DNA of 64,000 bases from Hofstenia miamia (GCA_900660155.1 CABFPE010000033.1:1692722-1756721), one strand, 5' to 3'; positions 45,931-58,499 are shown, counted from the stretch's first letter. Translations and numbers: made by a program. The notes: generated by a model not told the origin, from the letters alone.

Positions 45931-48898
45931 TTTCCCAAGATGAAGGCCATCGCATAAATATTACCTTGCAAATATCGACAGACAAATTTGTGAATTCATT
46001 ATGAAGCTCACCACCTTTCAAAACTTTCTTATATTTGTTAATAGGTGTCAAGCATTTGAACAAGGTACGAAAAATACTATTTGTGATATTTATTAATTAT
46101 ATTTCACATGCAATTATTAAAATATTCAAGATATTGAATTTTAACATGAAAATATACTTTATCTTAACGGCAGTAAATATAGTATGTAGTCTTGATATTA
46201 TAAATTAACGAATTAGAAAATTGATTTTACAACATCATGTGTACAGTTTGACACAATCCCAAGAAATTTAGAAATGAAAGTAGAAATAGACTGCAAGACT
46301 ACACCTAAGTTTAGCACATCAAACTAATGTAAACAAACGTATAATCCATTAAATCAATTAACAATGGGTGACACACGAACATCAAGCGATTTTATTGTGT
46401 CAAAAGCAGGACTTTGCAAATAAACACGTCTGACACAAGCCAAGCAACATAATTGACACTTTGCTAACGAACGACTAAAGGTCATTTATAAACCACTCTG
46501 CAATTTTGTAAACATCAAATTTTTAATATTCTTAGTGACATTAATAATCAAATACCACACAAATTTCCGCATTAGGTAATTATTCAAAATTTCAATGATT
46601 CATGAGGTCCATCACAAATATTTTATATTTACACACATAAGACGTCCTCTATTGATGGGAATAGAAAATGTTTGGAAAAAATGGTTTCTCTCGTATGAAA
46701 AACATTGCCATTTCCTATAATGATTAGCCCGTTTTTGAGAAAAACCCTCGAATATTTTGCTTTCTGAATACAAACAGTGTGAACCCCTCGAGGCGCATCG
46801 TGCGCAAAGTCAGAGGTTGTCTCGAATTTAGGGTGAAATAGAAAGAGGAGACAATTCTTTATCTTGTGATAGTTTCAAATTTTAAATTTCTTCATTATTC
46901 GTGAGTTATAAGCGTTTAAAAATTTCGTGAGGAAACCATCACAGATTTTGAAAGATTCTTAGTGGAAATAGGATGAATGGAAATCTCCAAGGTATTGATA
47001 GTAAAAGAATACTTAGGTAAATACATTAATGTTCCAGAACTAGAACTTTACAAAGCGAAAGCCGCAAACTTTTAAGGCGGAATAATCGCAGCTGTTGCTG
47101 ATGGTTCATGAAATTTTGAGGATCTACTGTCATATCAAGCATTCTACGATTTATATCTTTTCAGAATACCCAGATTATATGCCCGCATGCCTTTTAACGA
47201 TAATGGCATAAAAGTTAAACCTATTACAAAAATTATACAAATTGCGTGTATTTTAAATGCAATAATGTAATCCTGTCTATGATACACATTTTAAATTATT
47301 TGAAATCATAGATAAACCAATAATAAATTTAACAATCTTGCAAGCCTAAAGTGTAAGCTCTATTAAATACTGCAGAAATTGGAACTTTCCAATCTCAAGA
47401 CAACTAATGAAGAAGAAAGCCTTTTATTTCCAAGAAGTTATACGCAAAAACACACAAGCATATAGTCATTAAGAAAATTATTGATTGATAATTTACTGTA
47501 AGTTGGTTGTTTTCTATGAAGCTGATCTGGTTAAAATCCCTTTATGAAAAATTAATTTGTACTGCCTTTATTCAAACACAAAAGCCATTTCAGCAAACGC
47601 TTCCCTTCAAAATATTTCATTGAAATATTTCGTAGAGAAACGCATTACCAAAACGAGTTCACAAAGGGAGAAATGTTCTGCGAGTTTAGAAAAATAATTC
47701 CTTCATTGCAGCATAATTTGCAAATCAGCTGATTCGCGAGGTTCTCAAAATTAATAATTTATTCCTCCGTCATTTAAATAAAAGCGATGAAATGCATTTC
47801 TCTCGCAACAGTCAATAAATAAGTGATTGAATGGAAATATCTGAACACATGTTTAACGCTCAATGTTAAGCTATTAAAATAAAATACGCAAAGAAATCGG
47901 ATTGTTGATCAAAATTAAAATAATGAACTTGATAAAATGCGACTTGCAAATTGCGTTGCAAATCCAACGTAGGTGTTGACACAACATTGGCAGAAATTTA
48001 ACATTACATAATCTGCGTTTAATTTGTGCATTTATGACAAATTAAACATTGCAACTGCCTATCACACAACGTTTAATAATTCCTTTAAAATAGAAAATGC
48101 AGTTATACGAATCTGTATAAAAACAGGGCGGCTACGGAAATAGTTTTAGAGGGGATCCAAAGTAAAGTAGAATGCTAACAGCATAATTGGGTACGTTGTA
48201 TCCGCAACTTATAAAAATCATTAAGATACAACTTAGAAAAGAAATGCATTCAAACTTAGGAATAAATACTGAAACGAAACTTCATTTCTAAATTAAATAA
48301 ACCGTGCATTCAAGATAGAAGAAACACTGAAATATATAATAAATACAATATCACAGAGCTTTTTAATATCTACTCACTCTTGAAAAATGTATATCCCAAA
48401 TATAAGTGGAAATATATATCCATAGGAAAATCAGTAAGCCACAGTATCCTGTGACTTATTGATGAAATAAACAGTGAACATGAAAAAAACATTTATTATT
48501 AAAATTGTGGTTTAAAAATCTAAAAATATATTTGGCGATCTACAAATAACAAAAAAGCACTATAAGTTCTATGAAGCCAAGCGCCGCCCAGCTGATATTC
48601 ATCACAAAATAATGCCCTTTGGCAAACCGACACCAATAGAAACAACGTCTTTTGAAGACCAGTAAATAATCTCGAGGCCTAACTTCTTCTAAAAAACAGT
48701 GTTAACCGAACAGCAAATAATGTTTTAATATAAAAAAGTGATTTGCCTGATTTCGTTAAGATCGTTAACAATTTAATGCCCCCCAATTACATTACCAATT
48801 AAACTGATTTATTAATTGAATAGCGGCGCAATTAATTAATGCGACCAGAAGATTCATTGTTTGCATTTCACAAACGCAAGAATGTTGGCTAAGACATA

Positions 48899-48903
<5 letters not shown>
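45931..48903. other. AT-rich intergenic sequence; no gene seen
   Basis: No coding, RNA or transposon signature was recognised. A locally GC-richer patch at 46785-46830 (CCCCTCGAGGCGCATCGTGC) is unassigned. Confidence 0.5.
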
Positions 48904-48934
<31 letters not shown>

Positions 48935-49050
48935 NNNNNNNNNNNNNNNNNNNNNNNNNNNNNNNNNNNNNNNNNNNNNNNNNNNNNNNNNNNNNNNNNN
49001 NNNNNNNNNNNNNNNNNNNNNNNNNNNNNNNNNNNNNNNNNNNNNNNNNN

Positions 49051-49082
<32 letters not shown>
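48904..49082. other. Assembly gap (116 N) inside a TA microsatellite
   Basis: N at 48935-49050, with pure TA repeats on both sides (48904-48934 and 49051-49082). The gap is almost certainly an unresolved longer TA tract. Confidence 0.97.
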
Positions 49083-49084
<2 letters not shown>

Positions 49085-49085
<1 letters not shown>

Positions 49086-49492
49086 CTTTTCGGAAAATAT
49101 GCGGTCGCTGAAGCAAATTGTAGTATATGCGGGCTTCTAGTACACTTGTAAAATTACATGACCAATAAATAGTAGATTTTCCTATCGTGTAAGTATTATC
49201 TGTTTCAAAATCAATAAAATGCAAAATGTTTGGTTTGTTGTCATTATAAACACTTAAAATTCCGTTAACATTCTTCGGAAAATATGCCACATTATTAGGG
49301 TTCGGAATACGGGAACTTAATGATTTTTGGGGTTTTATTTCTGTGCTTAACAAACTGGCTTAAGTATGTATTGAATATAAATAGTGCAGGGTAATTTTTT
49401 GTTCTGAAATTATCAGTAAAAACACATTGAGAACTTGATGTGCTTTTGTTTTTGTGGCGATCACATAGAGGATTTCGCATTTGCTTTGGCAC
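49085..49492 (-). pseudogene. Unidentified coding-like remnant beside the gap
   Basis: The minus strand has protein-like sequence in two overlapping frames: one reads RNPLCDRHKNKSTSSSQCVF, the next PNPNNVAYFPKNVNGILSVY and later STIYWSCNFTSVLEARIYYN. Residue use looks coding, but no family was recognised and the sequence is broken. It could be a fragment of a mobile or virus-derived gene or a decayed host gene. It ends at the TA tract. Confidence 0.3.
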
Positions 49493-49583
49493 TTAGAATC
49501 ACGCAGTAAGCAGTCATGTCTCAGTTGTTGACTTGGCCGATAACATTATTTTTTACTGTTTTCAAAATAGTATATTTCGAAAA

Positions 49584-49968
49584 GTCTAAATCAGTGGCAT
49601 AACTATTGGGAGCCAGGCCCCAACTATCATAGTGAATCGTAAGTTAATTTACTAGCATAGTGGTGTGATCTGATAGTGTTACATACTGCACGAATTATTT
49701 GTAATTCATGTTCTATTACTATTAATAATGTATTTTCTATGATTTTTACCAGTTCTTAAAATGTACTGATAGTAGGCGGAAATATCATTCAATGTCAGAA
49801 TGTAGGGAGCATTAAAACAACGCCAATTGTATATTACTACATTTTTTGTCATTAATAGCAACAGAATTAATTTCAATGAAAACATGTTCCTGAAACTGAT
49901 GGCGACCTACCCACACAAGCCCCAGGACCCATCACAATACCGGAGATGGCTACACCCCTGGTCTAAAT
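49584..49968. mobile_element. hAT-type MITE with perfect 8-bp target duplication
   Basis: The element at 49592-49960 (369 bp) begins CAGTGGCATAACTA and ends, in reverse complement, CAGGGGTGTAGCCA. It is flanked on both sides by GTCTAAAT (49584-49591 and 49961-49968), an exact 8-bp target duplication as hAT transposases make. It has no coding capacity. The intact duplication suggests a fairly recent insertion. Confidence 0.85.
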
Positions 49969-50837
49969 ACAAAAGCTGTTCATACAATGCAGAACAAGAG
50001 TTTTTTCACAAACCATTTAAAATACATTAGCATAATAGTATATTGAGTCTTAGCATTTCTCACTAACGGCTCAAAAAATGAGAAAATAGTTTCTAACAAT
50101 TCACACCAACAATTAAGAGACCTCCTAATGTCGTTTATTAATTTTAACATAAAGCACTGTTGCAAAAAATGTACTGAACGCCCGCATATTTATTTTTTTG
50201 CATTTTTTAAAAAAATTGAAATAACTTGAAATACTATACTGTTTCGATTTTCATTATTTCCGAGGATCCTCGAACAATTAGAATGGATTTAGGTAGCAAC
50301 AAAAGAAATATCGAAACCCATGCAGAGTATGGTAATCAATATAGTAATATACATTGATAAACTACGATGTGTAACGATAATAAATTTCAAAAAGCAATGA
50401 ATACAGGAAAAAATGTAACGGTTAAGTCGGTTTTGGGGAAATTTTAAAATATTTTATAAAAGTGATTTGTTTTGCAATGTTTATTATGGCTCCTTATGCA
50501 AACAGAAGTTAAGAACCTTGATGCTGCGCACTATTAAATTCAGGCTATTTCAACTCGACTCTAGTGGGAACGAATATTATTTCTTGAAATGCAAACAGCA
50601 AGTGTTAAATATAATTTGAAAAGGACTGCTAAATTAAAGAACTGATGCCTTAATCATTTGAATTAATTATTTTCCAATTTTCCAGAAAATAAACTGAAAC
50701 AGAATTTGCCCATGTTAAGAGATGTTATTGCAACAAATTTATTCAGTGAGAACGAATAGCCGAGACAGATTTAAATCAAATATTAAATCAGAAAATTATA
50801 TCTACATATTGAAATAGCTAAGAATATTAATTCCATA

Positions 50838-53800
50838 CTAAATTAGGCGCGTATGGTCTCCTCCTGTACAAATCTGCTCTTCTTCGGAGTTTTCTTCTGA
50901 TTCAGGCACACTCTGAAGTCGATTTGCAGCAGCTGAATGTCGCACATCATATGGAGGAGGGCGCACAACAACCTAGAATCAAGTATTACGCAACTAATAC
51001 AATCGATATGAAACCATGTTAAAAATACTTCCAACTACATAATCATTATCAAAGCTTAATTCTGTAGGTAATATGCATTTGACGAAATATAGTTCTATAT
51101 GGAATAATGAAAAAGGTAACATCAACATCATAGTTAAATTTGTAATAAAAACAGATGTCATGCATTATATCAGGCTCATAGTCTACAAGCTAGACTCCAA
51201 CACCGAAAATAATGATAAATTAATAAAAAGGGCATGCAGTTAGAATACTCTTACACTATATATGAATACATAAACATTAAAATACCCAGCCAGTATATGT
51301 AAAAACCAATAATTTGTAGTTAATTTTAACATTAGAGTATTACCTGATGGGCAATTATGAGTGGCGCAGGCATTATACCGCATGAAGGATTGTCAATTGT
51401 CTCATCATCAGGAGCATGAGGATCATCACTTGATGCAGTTGGGAAAAAGTTTATATTAGCACCACCGGCCTGAGGATGTGGTGGTGACTGTGTACTAGCA
51501 GATGCCTGAGGAGCTTCTTTGCAAGACATTAAAACTACTATAGCGATTACCACCACAATTATTAGTAGTATTGTAATCATGGTAACGAAGATCACAGGTT
51601 TGTCAAAAATAGTATTGAGAATGCTACTTTGTCCACTATCACTACCTAAATGACATACAATATATGAACGGGACAGAATTACTATATCCATCAATAGTAA
51701 GCACTAAAACAATATTATTATTCGAAAAAATAATGAATACTGCGCATACAAAACATTGTAATATCATACAAAACCTATTATTGTATGGATTCAACAGATA
51801 TTTGCAATTATTAAACACTAACCTAGTATTAAACAAAGACAATTATTAAATGAAAGTCTTAAACTTTAGAAAAAAAAAATTAACGAAATTATACCACATG
51901 CCAATACCACACAAACACTAAAGTTCGTCCTTTAATTTATGACTAAATGCGTGCAAACAAGTAATTGGTGATTACAAACTAATAACTTCAAAATTATAAC
52001 ATGATTACTACTTACGACTACTGAACCGTACATCCCCTAAATTAAGGCAAATTTCAGTAACGAATTGGGCATATTTTTAGAAAGCTTTACCAATAACGAC
52101 AGTAATTTAAACAAGTCTTGAATTTAACCTTTTCTAGTGCACACCTCCAATATGAAAATAATTATTTAATTGTTTCATCCTCCTATTTGTATGATTTTAG
52201 AAATTCCCCTAATGAAATAAAAGCTTCAAATAAACAAATTCACGATAAAAATGGTACCTTTCATAAAGGAATAACAAATAAATTAATATTATACTTAAAC
52301 ACAAACCAAACGTATCACAGTTAAGTTCATCACTGCCATCGCCACAATCATTGACGGCATCACATACAAGTGAACTTGACAAACATAATAAATTTTTGCA
52401 CAGAAATGCATCTTCAACCTGACATTTGCCATTTAGACTTTTAGAAACAGGACGTGCAGTAATACTAATATTAAATGCACCACTGGATAATCCTAAATGA
52501 AATATAACATGTGAATATTAAATGCCTTCCTTACCCTGACGTAATCTTATATACATAGAAGGCTCTGAAGTTAAATAGCACCAACGGCAACCCAAATTAT
52601 CAAATGACTCTTTGAATATTTTAGAATTGCCTCTTTTTTCAGGAATGAGCACGTAATCATTAATAACTGGTTCAATAACAGGATGCATTGACGTACTGCC
52701 ATTGTGAACAGAAAAATGGAAGTGACTATTAACAAGGTTTGGATCATCAATAACAAGCATGTTTGATGGAGAATATTCGATCCTATGAATATTTAAAAGT
52801 ATATGGGGAAATGAATACATCCTAGCATCGAAAACTATTACACAGTCATATGCTTCTGATTTCTCCTAAAGCAAAACTCTGAATCTAATATAATGAAAAA
52901 GTTTATACCTTATTGTTGCTATGATAAACCTTACTAATTGGAACACGATGAACAGTTGGGCCAAAACTGATAAAACGTGAACAAAATTCACTTGGAATAT
53001 TAGCTGAAGTGTAATTTGAAACGCGTACTTCTATTTTATAACCACGCCATTTTAAGTTACCTAAAATTGGCCTTAAATAATCTATAGAGTGAAAAGTAAA
53101 TACCTTTTATACCATTTGTACCAAAAATTAAAGTGGAAATAGTTCTATTGCGAAATATGTATCTTTGTGGCCTGCTATTACCACAATGAGTTCCAACAGT
53201 ATGGCTTCCCAAATCTCCATTGAAAACAGAAACACTAGAATAACACACTAATGTTGCCTTTGACAAAATAAAGTCTGTAAATGTTATTGTAGTTGATTTA
53301 TCTCCGGATGAGTGAGAATTGTGTATAACAGTAATACAGCCTTTAATCGCAGGATACGGCAACGGAAAATTGGGGGACTTCACAACAAATGTCTAAGAAG
53401 CCAATTAATTTAAATTAAATTAAAAAATAGATTACCTCATCGGATAAACTTCGATGACCTTCTATCACTTGGCTGCATGTCGACTTTATCATTTTAACAG
53501 TTATTTTATATTTCTTGGAATAATAATTCTTCCTTTTCTTAGTTGATAAAATGAGACGGACGACAGGCGAAAATGATTTAATAGAATATGAACTCCCGTA
53601 AGCATTGCAAAATCGTCCAAGATTGTACAACCCATCATATATAAAAACACTTTCACAAGTACACATAAGACAAGCAAACTCATCTATAGTGGTATTTGGG
53701 TCTGTGTACTGCGAACCGGAAAATTTGACCTAAAATAAAGCCTAGTAAATTTTTAAAATGTTTCTTCTATAATTTACCATTAACATTTATAAGAACTAGG

Positions 53801-55089
53801 GTGTTGGAAAAATATTATTTGTCTTCCAAATTGTCACAAGATTCAAGCTCCTTTCCCTTTTTATTTATTGAATATCATGATTGCTATTGACAATGAATTG
53901 CTACTATTTTACTGATCTCAGCTATTCGAAAATTCGCTAAATAGAATAGCGAATTCGTACGTAAATCAACACAATGTGTCCAGTAATATATTCTTTAACA
54001 GCCTTAATAATATTGTGAAAACAATTACCTGTAAATGCACGCATTGAAAAATCATTTAAAAAATTGAACTTATAAACACTTCTACATTAGTTTAAGAAAT
54101 AGTCCATGCATTGTTATTAAAAATCAAAATGAACAAAGCTCGTATTTTGATAATTTGAAACATCCTCATAATAAGACAACGCAAAATGCTAGTAGTTTAC
54201 AATACCCATCTGTGAAAGATGTTGAGAGCAGCTAGGTTGTTCAATTCCGAGAATGCAGCAAATGAAATATTATACAAGATTTTCTGATTCAACATACGCA
54301 TACGCTAATAGCTATGATGCACAGCGAATACTTACTGTATAATACATGATAATTGAACATTAGTGTTGAGGTTAAGTGAAAATCGTAATTACAATGTCGT
54401 TGCGTACAACTTGTGTATTAAGAAATAAAATAAAAATGATAAATTAATTAGATTAGCAGTGTTGCACTGCGAACAATCGTGTCTCCCCTTATGCATTACA
54501 AGTACATTCTGTTTTGAAAGTTCACACAACATCCCGACTCAGGTAATATTGCAGAAATTCAACTGCGTATTTAAAAATTGTGGAAAATAAGAATAGAAAT
54601 AATTGATTTCGTTATAAGTAAATTAACAGCAAATTCATTTGTGATGAATCTATCATTAGTAGAAATATTTCATCAGAACAGGTTTCTTCTAATTATTACC
54701 CCATATAAATCTTAAAATTATCTTAAGCTCTTTGTTAGCCTAAGCTGTTAGCAATTATATTTAATCAACTAAATGAAATATTTCTCATTTTTAATTAATA
54801 TGACTCAACGGCAATTGATATTAACGCATTGGATTGGCAAAATATTTAGTAGTATTATTAGTACCTCTATGAAGTAATCGTCTGGAGCTCTAACTTCAAA
54901 TTCACAAGTGTCAAGTTCAATAGATGTGATGTTGGATCTACTTAACTCTAACTCACGTGAAGATTTGTACACACCATCACTAAGAATAATTTCTTCACGA
55001 CAACTCGATAAAACATGATCTCCAATAGCAGAGTGATATTCTCCAAATGCGAAATTGAGAATAAATATCGAATATAATATAAAAAACAT
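50838..55089 (-). CDS. CUB/LDLa single-pass membrane protein (NETO/LEV-10-like)
   Basis: Probably a cell-surface accessory protein; relatives with CUB domains, one LDLa and one membrane span (NETO, LEV-10, SOL-2) hold neurotransmitter receptors at synapses. Exons, minus strand: 55089-54865, 53729-53436, 53392-53104, 53060-52909, 52865-52535, 52492-52319, 51645-51344, 50972-50838; 1902 nt, 633 residues, all phases consistent. The start [16 protein letters not shown] is a signal peptide. CUB1 spans about 30-150. CUB2 spans about 157-305 with [26 protein letters not shown] and [11 protein letters not shown] third, divergent CUB-like region follows (about 310-445). LDLa is 454-489, with the calcium-site pattern [16 protein letters not shown]. 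The membrane span is about 505-528. The 105-residue tail has RPPPYDV (a PPxY motif, 594-597) and an acidic stretch. Introns 2-5 are 42-43 bases. The donor of exon 6 (T|GTGATA) is weak but restores the last LDLa Cys. NETO normally has two CUB domains, so orthology is uncertain. Confidence 0.85.
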
Positions 55090-55334
55090 GCCTATGGCAT
55101 GATATATCAACTTCCAGGCAGATTAATTTTGCAATCCTATTACCCTTTGTATGTTCCTAATGTGTACTTTATAGTGAAAATCCTGAAAAGTCATAATTAG
55201 TGTATATATTAATTTAATATTTGTATGTAAATTAAAAACTTTCTAAATTTAACAATAAATAATAATTTAAAAACTAGTATTTCTTCTAAATTTTAGCATT
55301 AATTCTGTTACTACCTTAAGTACATCAAATAGTA
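55090..55334. promoter_or_regulatory. Shared divergent promoter region (245 bp)
   Basis: The CUB/LDLa gene (minus) and TTC12 (plus) start 245 bases apart, head to head. The interval is AT-rich with TATATATT and TTAATTT stretches but no motif that can be named with confidence. Both 5' untranslated regions must also fit here unless there are upstream non-coding exons. Confidence 0.55.
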
Positions 55335-57440
55335 ATGGATAATGAATTGGATAAATTTTTGTCACAAATCGACGAAATTGATACCTTGATAAATGCTATG
55401 AAAACTGAAAACGCAGATGAGCGGGAGGAAGCGTTTAAAAATGTAGATATTATGTTAAATGAATTAGAAAATCGCAAATCCACGTCAGAAAATTTGAGTA
55501 AAAAAGGTGTTGATCGCACTGTTATTTCGAAATCTCCGCAACTAGATAACACTCAAGAAAGTTTTTTGAAGGATATTGAAGCAGATGCTTTAAGACGCTC
55601 AATTGATAGACAACGTCGAAAAAAATTGTCTGATCAATTAAAAGAAGCTGGTAATAATTCATTTAAGCAGGGAAATTATGAAGATGCCGCACAATATTAT
55701 ACTAAAGCATTGGCTGACATGAAAGACAATTTACCTGTGTGGACGAATAGAGCACAAACGTATATTAAAATTGGAATGTATGAACAAGCTATTGAAGATT
55801 GCGACTTTGCTTTTAGAATTGAAGAGTTTTGCTTAAAAGCATTAATACATAAAGCGAAAGCTCTGATGTTTTTAAAGCGTTTTGAAGAAGCCGAGTCTGT
55901 TCTGGAAGTCGCACTTGACCATCATCCAAATGAAGGCAAAATTATTGGGAAATATCTTGATGAACTACAAGAAGCTAAAACTGCTTTCGAAGAAGAATTG
56001 CTTGTTGAAAGAGAAAAAACATCAGGAAATGTAGAAATTGAAAATATTGCTGCTATTATCGAAAGATTAAGTAAGCCCAATCAAAACATTATATTTTACA
56101 CTGGTGGGCTTGCCGTCCTATGTGAACTACTTAAAGATAACATCCATGCTGCAACATTTCGATGTAATGGAGGATTTTCATTTTTCAATGAAAATAAACA
56201 CATTTTAGAATGTTTACATACCGATATCGATGCATCTGACGAAAAGTGCAAATTTATATCTATTGTTCTAAAAGTAATTACTAATGTTTGTACTAAAAGC
56301 CCTTCTAGTCAATCAATATTTTTTACTGTTTGTAAGAAATTAATTGATGGATTACTTAAATTTCTATATAAGGTATATGTTGAAGAAGTGCGTGTTCAAA
56401 CTGCTGTATTATTCAATACGATCGCATGCGAGAAATCTGGTCGCCGATTGATTTGTGAAAATATTTCCTTATCTGATTTATTAGTTGGAATTTCTTGTTT
56501 AATAAACGAAACACAGAGATTAGCAGAGCTCTCTATTGAGTTATTGTCCATGCTAACGTTTGAAAATAAATTCGTGTATGAGTTTAAATTCAATTGTGAT
56601 GAAGTTTTATTACCAATTTTAGAGCGGGTTCTAATTCATCCTGTTTCTGATCATCAATTAAAATTCTGTATAATGGCTGGAATAAATCTTTGTCAATGTC
56701 AAGTAATTTTATACTCTATGTGCTCTCGTAAGGAGTTTTGGATAGCTTGTCTAGTTGCATTAAAAAGATACTCAAATAAGTCTGATGAATGTGCCTTGTT
56801 AGATGTTTACTACCCATTGTTGGGATTAGTTGACAATATATTGAAGTCCAACTCTTCTGAAAGCGGTAGTCAGCCACTCAATGAACAAGTAGGCCTCGAA
56901 ATTTATTTTGCTGTTATTCCTTTATTAGGACGTGCTGATCCTGTTAGAGTGTGTAGAGTTATAAGTCACTTACTTCCACAATGCGCTCCTGCTTGTAAAT
57001 CGTTTGCTCAGTCTTCTAATTTGATATCACTGCTATTTCAATACCTCAAATCACAAAATGATGAGCGAATTAAATACGCTTTAAGAACTCTTTGCATCAT
57101 TATTGATAATCACGAAAATGTTCGAAATTTATTTCTTTCGCAGAATGATGCATTTAAATCAATTAACGTTTGGCTAAAATCTGACAATAATAGTATTTGT
57201 GCTTCAGCAGCTTTGTTATTATCTCATTTATTAGAAGATCAAACTACTTCAGAAAAATTCTCTAAGGCATTAGTCAAGCAGTTATTATCGCTTGCTTCAA
57301 ACCATAACTGTGATACTGTTCGTGCAAATTGTGCAATCACGCTTGCAAGGCTTTGTAGAAGTAATGATAAATTCATTGATCTCGTTCGGTCTCTCGGCGG
57401 TTGGAAAATTTTGGAATCTTGTGTTACACTGGTTACTTAA
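55335..57440 (+). CDS. TTC12: TTC12, TPR/armadillo dynein-arm assembly factor, single exon
   Basis: TTC12 acts in the cytoplasm in assembling axonemal dynein arms; its loss in humans causes primary ciliary dyskinesia. The 701-residue frame is close to human TTC12 (705). The N terminus (LDKFLSQIDEIDTLINAM) matches the human FLKNVDEISNLIQEM. Three TPRs follow at about 98-200 (LKEAGNNSFKQGNYEDAAQY, WTNRAQTYIKIGMYEQAIED, ALIHKAKALMFLKRFEEAES). After a linker, LSKPNQNIIFYTGGLAVL parallels human LSKPDQIPLFYAGGIEIL, and the rest to residue 701 is armadillo-like helical repeats ending in ANCAITLARLCRSNDKFIDL. There is no intron in the whole coding region, whereas vertebrate TTC12 has many exons. No stop or shift breaks it, so it looks functional. 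It starts 245 bases from the divergent CUB gene; a possible AATAAA lies near 57710. Confidence 0.93.
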   Translation: MDNELDKFLSQIDEIDTLINAMKTENADEREEAFKNVDIMLNELENRKSTSENLSKKGVDRTVISKSPQLDNTQESFLKDIEADALRRSIDRQRRKKLSDQLKEAGNNSFKQGNYEDAAQYYTKALADMKDNLPVWTNRAQTYIKIGMYEQAIEDCDFAFRIEEFCLKALIHKAKALMFLKRFEEAESVLEVALDHHPNEGKIIGKYLDELQEAKTAFEEELLVEREKTSGNVEIENIAAIIERLSKPNQNIIFYTGGLAVLCELLKDNIHAATFRCNGGFSFFNENKHILECLHTDIDASDEKCKFISIVLKVITNVCTKSPSSQSIFFTVCKKLIDGLLKFLYKVYVEEVRVQTAVLFNTIACEKSGRRLICENISLSDLLVGISCLINETQRLAELSIELLSMLTFENKFVYEFKFNCDEVLLPILERVLIHPVSDHQLKFCIMAGINLCQCQVILYSMCSRKEFWIACLVALKRYSNKSDECALLDVYYPLLGLVDNILKSNSSESGSQPLNEQVGLEIYFAVIPLLGRADPVRVCRVISHLLPQCAPACKSFAQSSNLISLLFQYLKSQNDERIKYALRTLCIIIDNHENVRNLFLSQNDAFKSINVWLKSDNNSICASAALLLSHLLEDQTTSEKFSKALVKQLLSLASNHNCDTVRANCAITLARLCRSNDKFIDLVRSLGGWKILESCVTLVT

Positions 57441-58499
57441 TCTTTGTACGTTTGTAAATACTCTATTGTAAATATTTGTAAAAACCACAATGAAATTGAA
57501 ATGTTTTTGTTGATTGAAAACTTAGCTTGCCATTTCTTAAAAATTAATATTGTCTATTAAATTTTGGTATGAAAATCATTTGCATAGAATTTCCTGGGTG
57601 TGTGATTTAATTGAATTTAATTAGCTTCTTTCAGTACTATTAAATCTATTCTTTCCATTAAATTAAATTTTTTGTTAGTTTTTATTTATCTATCGAAATT
57701 ATTACAAATAATAAATTAGATAAGATACAACAAACATGAAAAAAAAATTCAAGTGTGAACGCGAAAAAACTTTGTTGTGAACATTTCAAAACAAATTCTG
57801 AGTGTTATCATGAACGAAAGAATAATAATAAAAAAGTTTAAACTGTAAATTTATTACTTCCGGTAGAAATGCTAGGATTTCCTTTAATTGAACGGTAGTG
57901 CGCACGATCCGTTTCACTCTCCGGATAATTATTTACTTACTCATTAATAGGCATGTGGTCAACCAATCAGTAAAGAAATGCAATTGATAGAGCTCTTTGA
58001 AGAAAAGAAGTTTATGAAATGCCAGTATTGAGAGCTATAACATTTTTAGCATTGACAGTTCACAATGATAGTTTTGCCAATATTGAAAATGAATTTAAAT
58101 GTAAGAAACCCTTATGACAAACAAACATTTACTGGGTAAAATGTATTATCAATCACTAGAGGCGAAATATTTACTCTTTATGGTAAATAAAAATATTTTT
58201 ACAAACTCTATTTTAGAATTAGAATATATTGGTTTTAATAGATTTTAATTGAATATAAAATAAAGTTGTGAACAAAGTTGTAGATATACATACATATATA
58301 TATTTATATATATATATATATATCAATATATATATATCAATCGTTTGCGCATCCCCTTACTAGATTGGAATTATTGCATACCCCTCTTTTGGACATTCCC
58401 CAATTGTATAGTGTAAAGACTAGTAATCTGATAAGATTTCTTATTTATCTCAATAAGAACCAGTTCTCGTTATTTTTCACTTTAGCAAAGTATGCCTTA
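57441..58499. other. TTC12 3' flank and TA-rich repeat
   Basis: This includes the TTC12 3' untranslated region. A degenerate TA microsatellite lies at about 58288-58340. No gene was seen. Confidence 0.6.

Noticed and set aside
50838-50972. Reading 50843-51034 as its own minus-strand gene
   Set aside because: That frame is a shadow; the exon frame [10 protein letters not shown] joins in phase to the membrane-span exon and ends in a stop at 50838.
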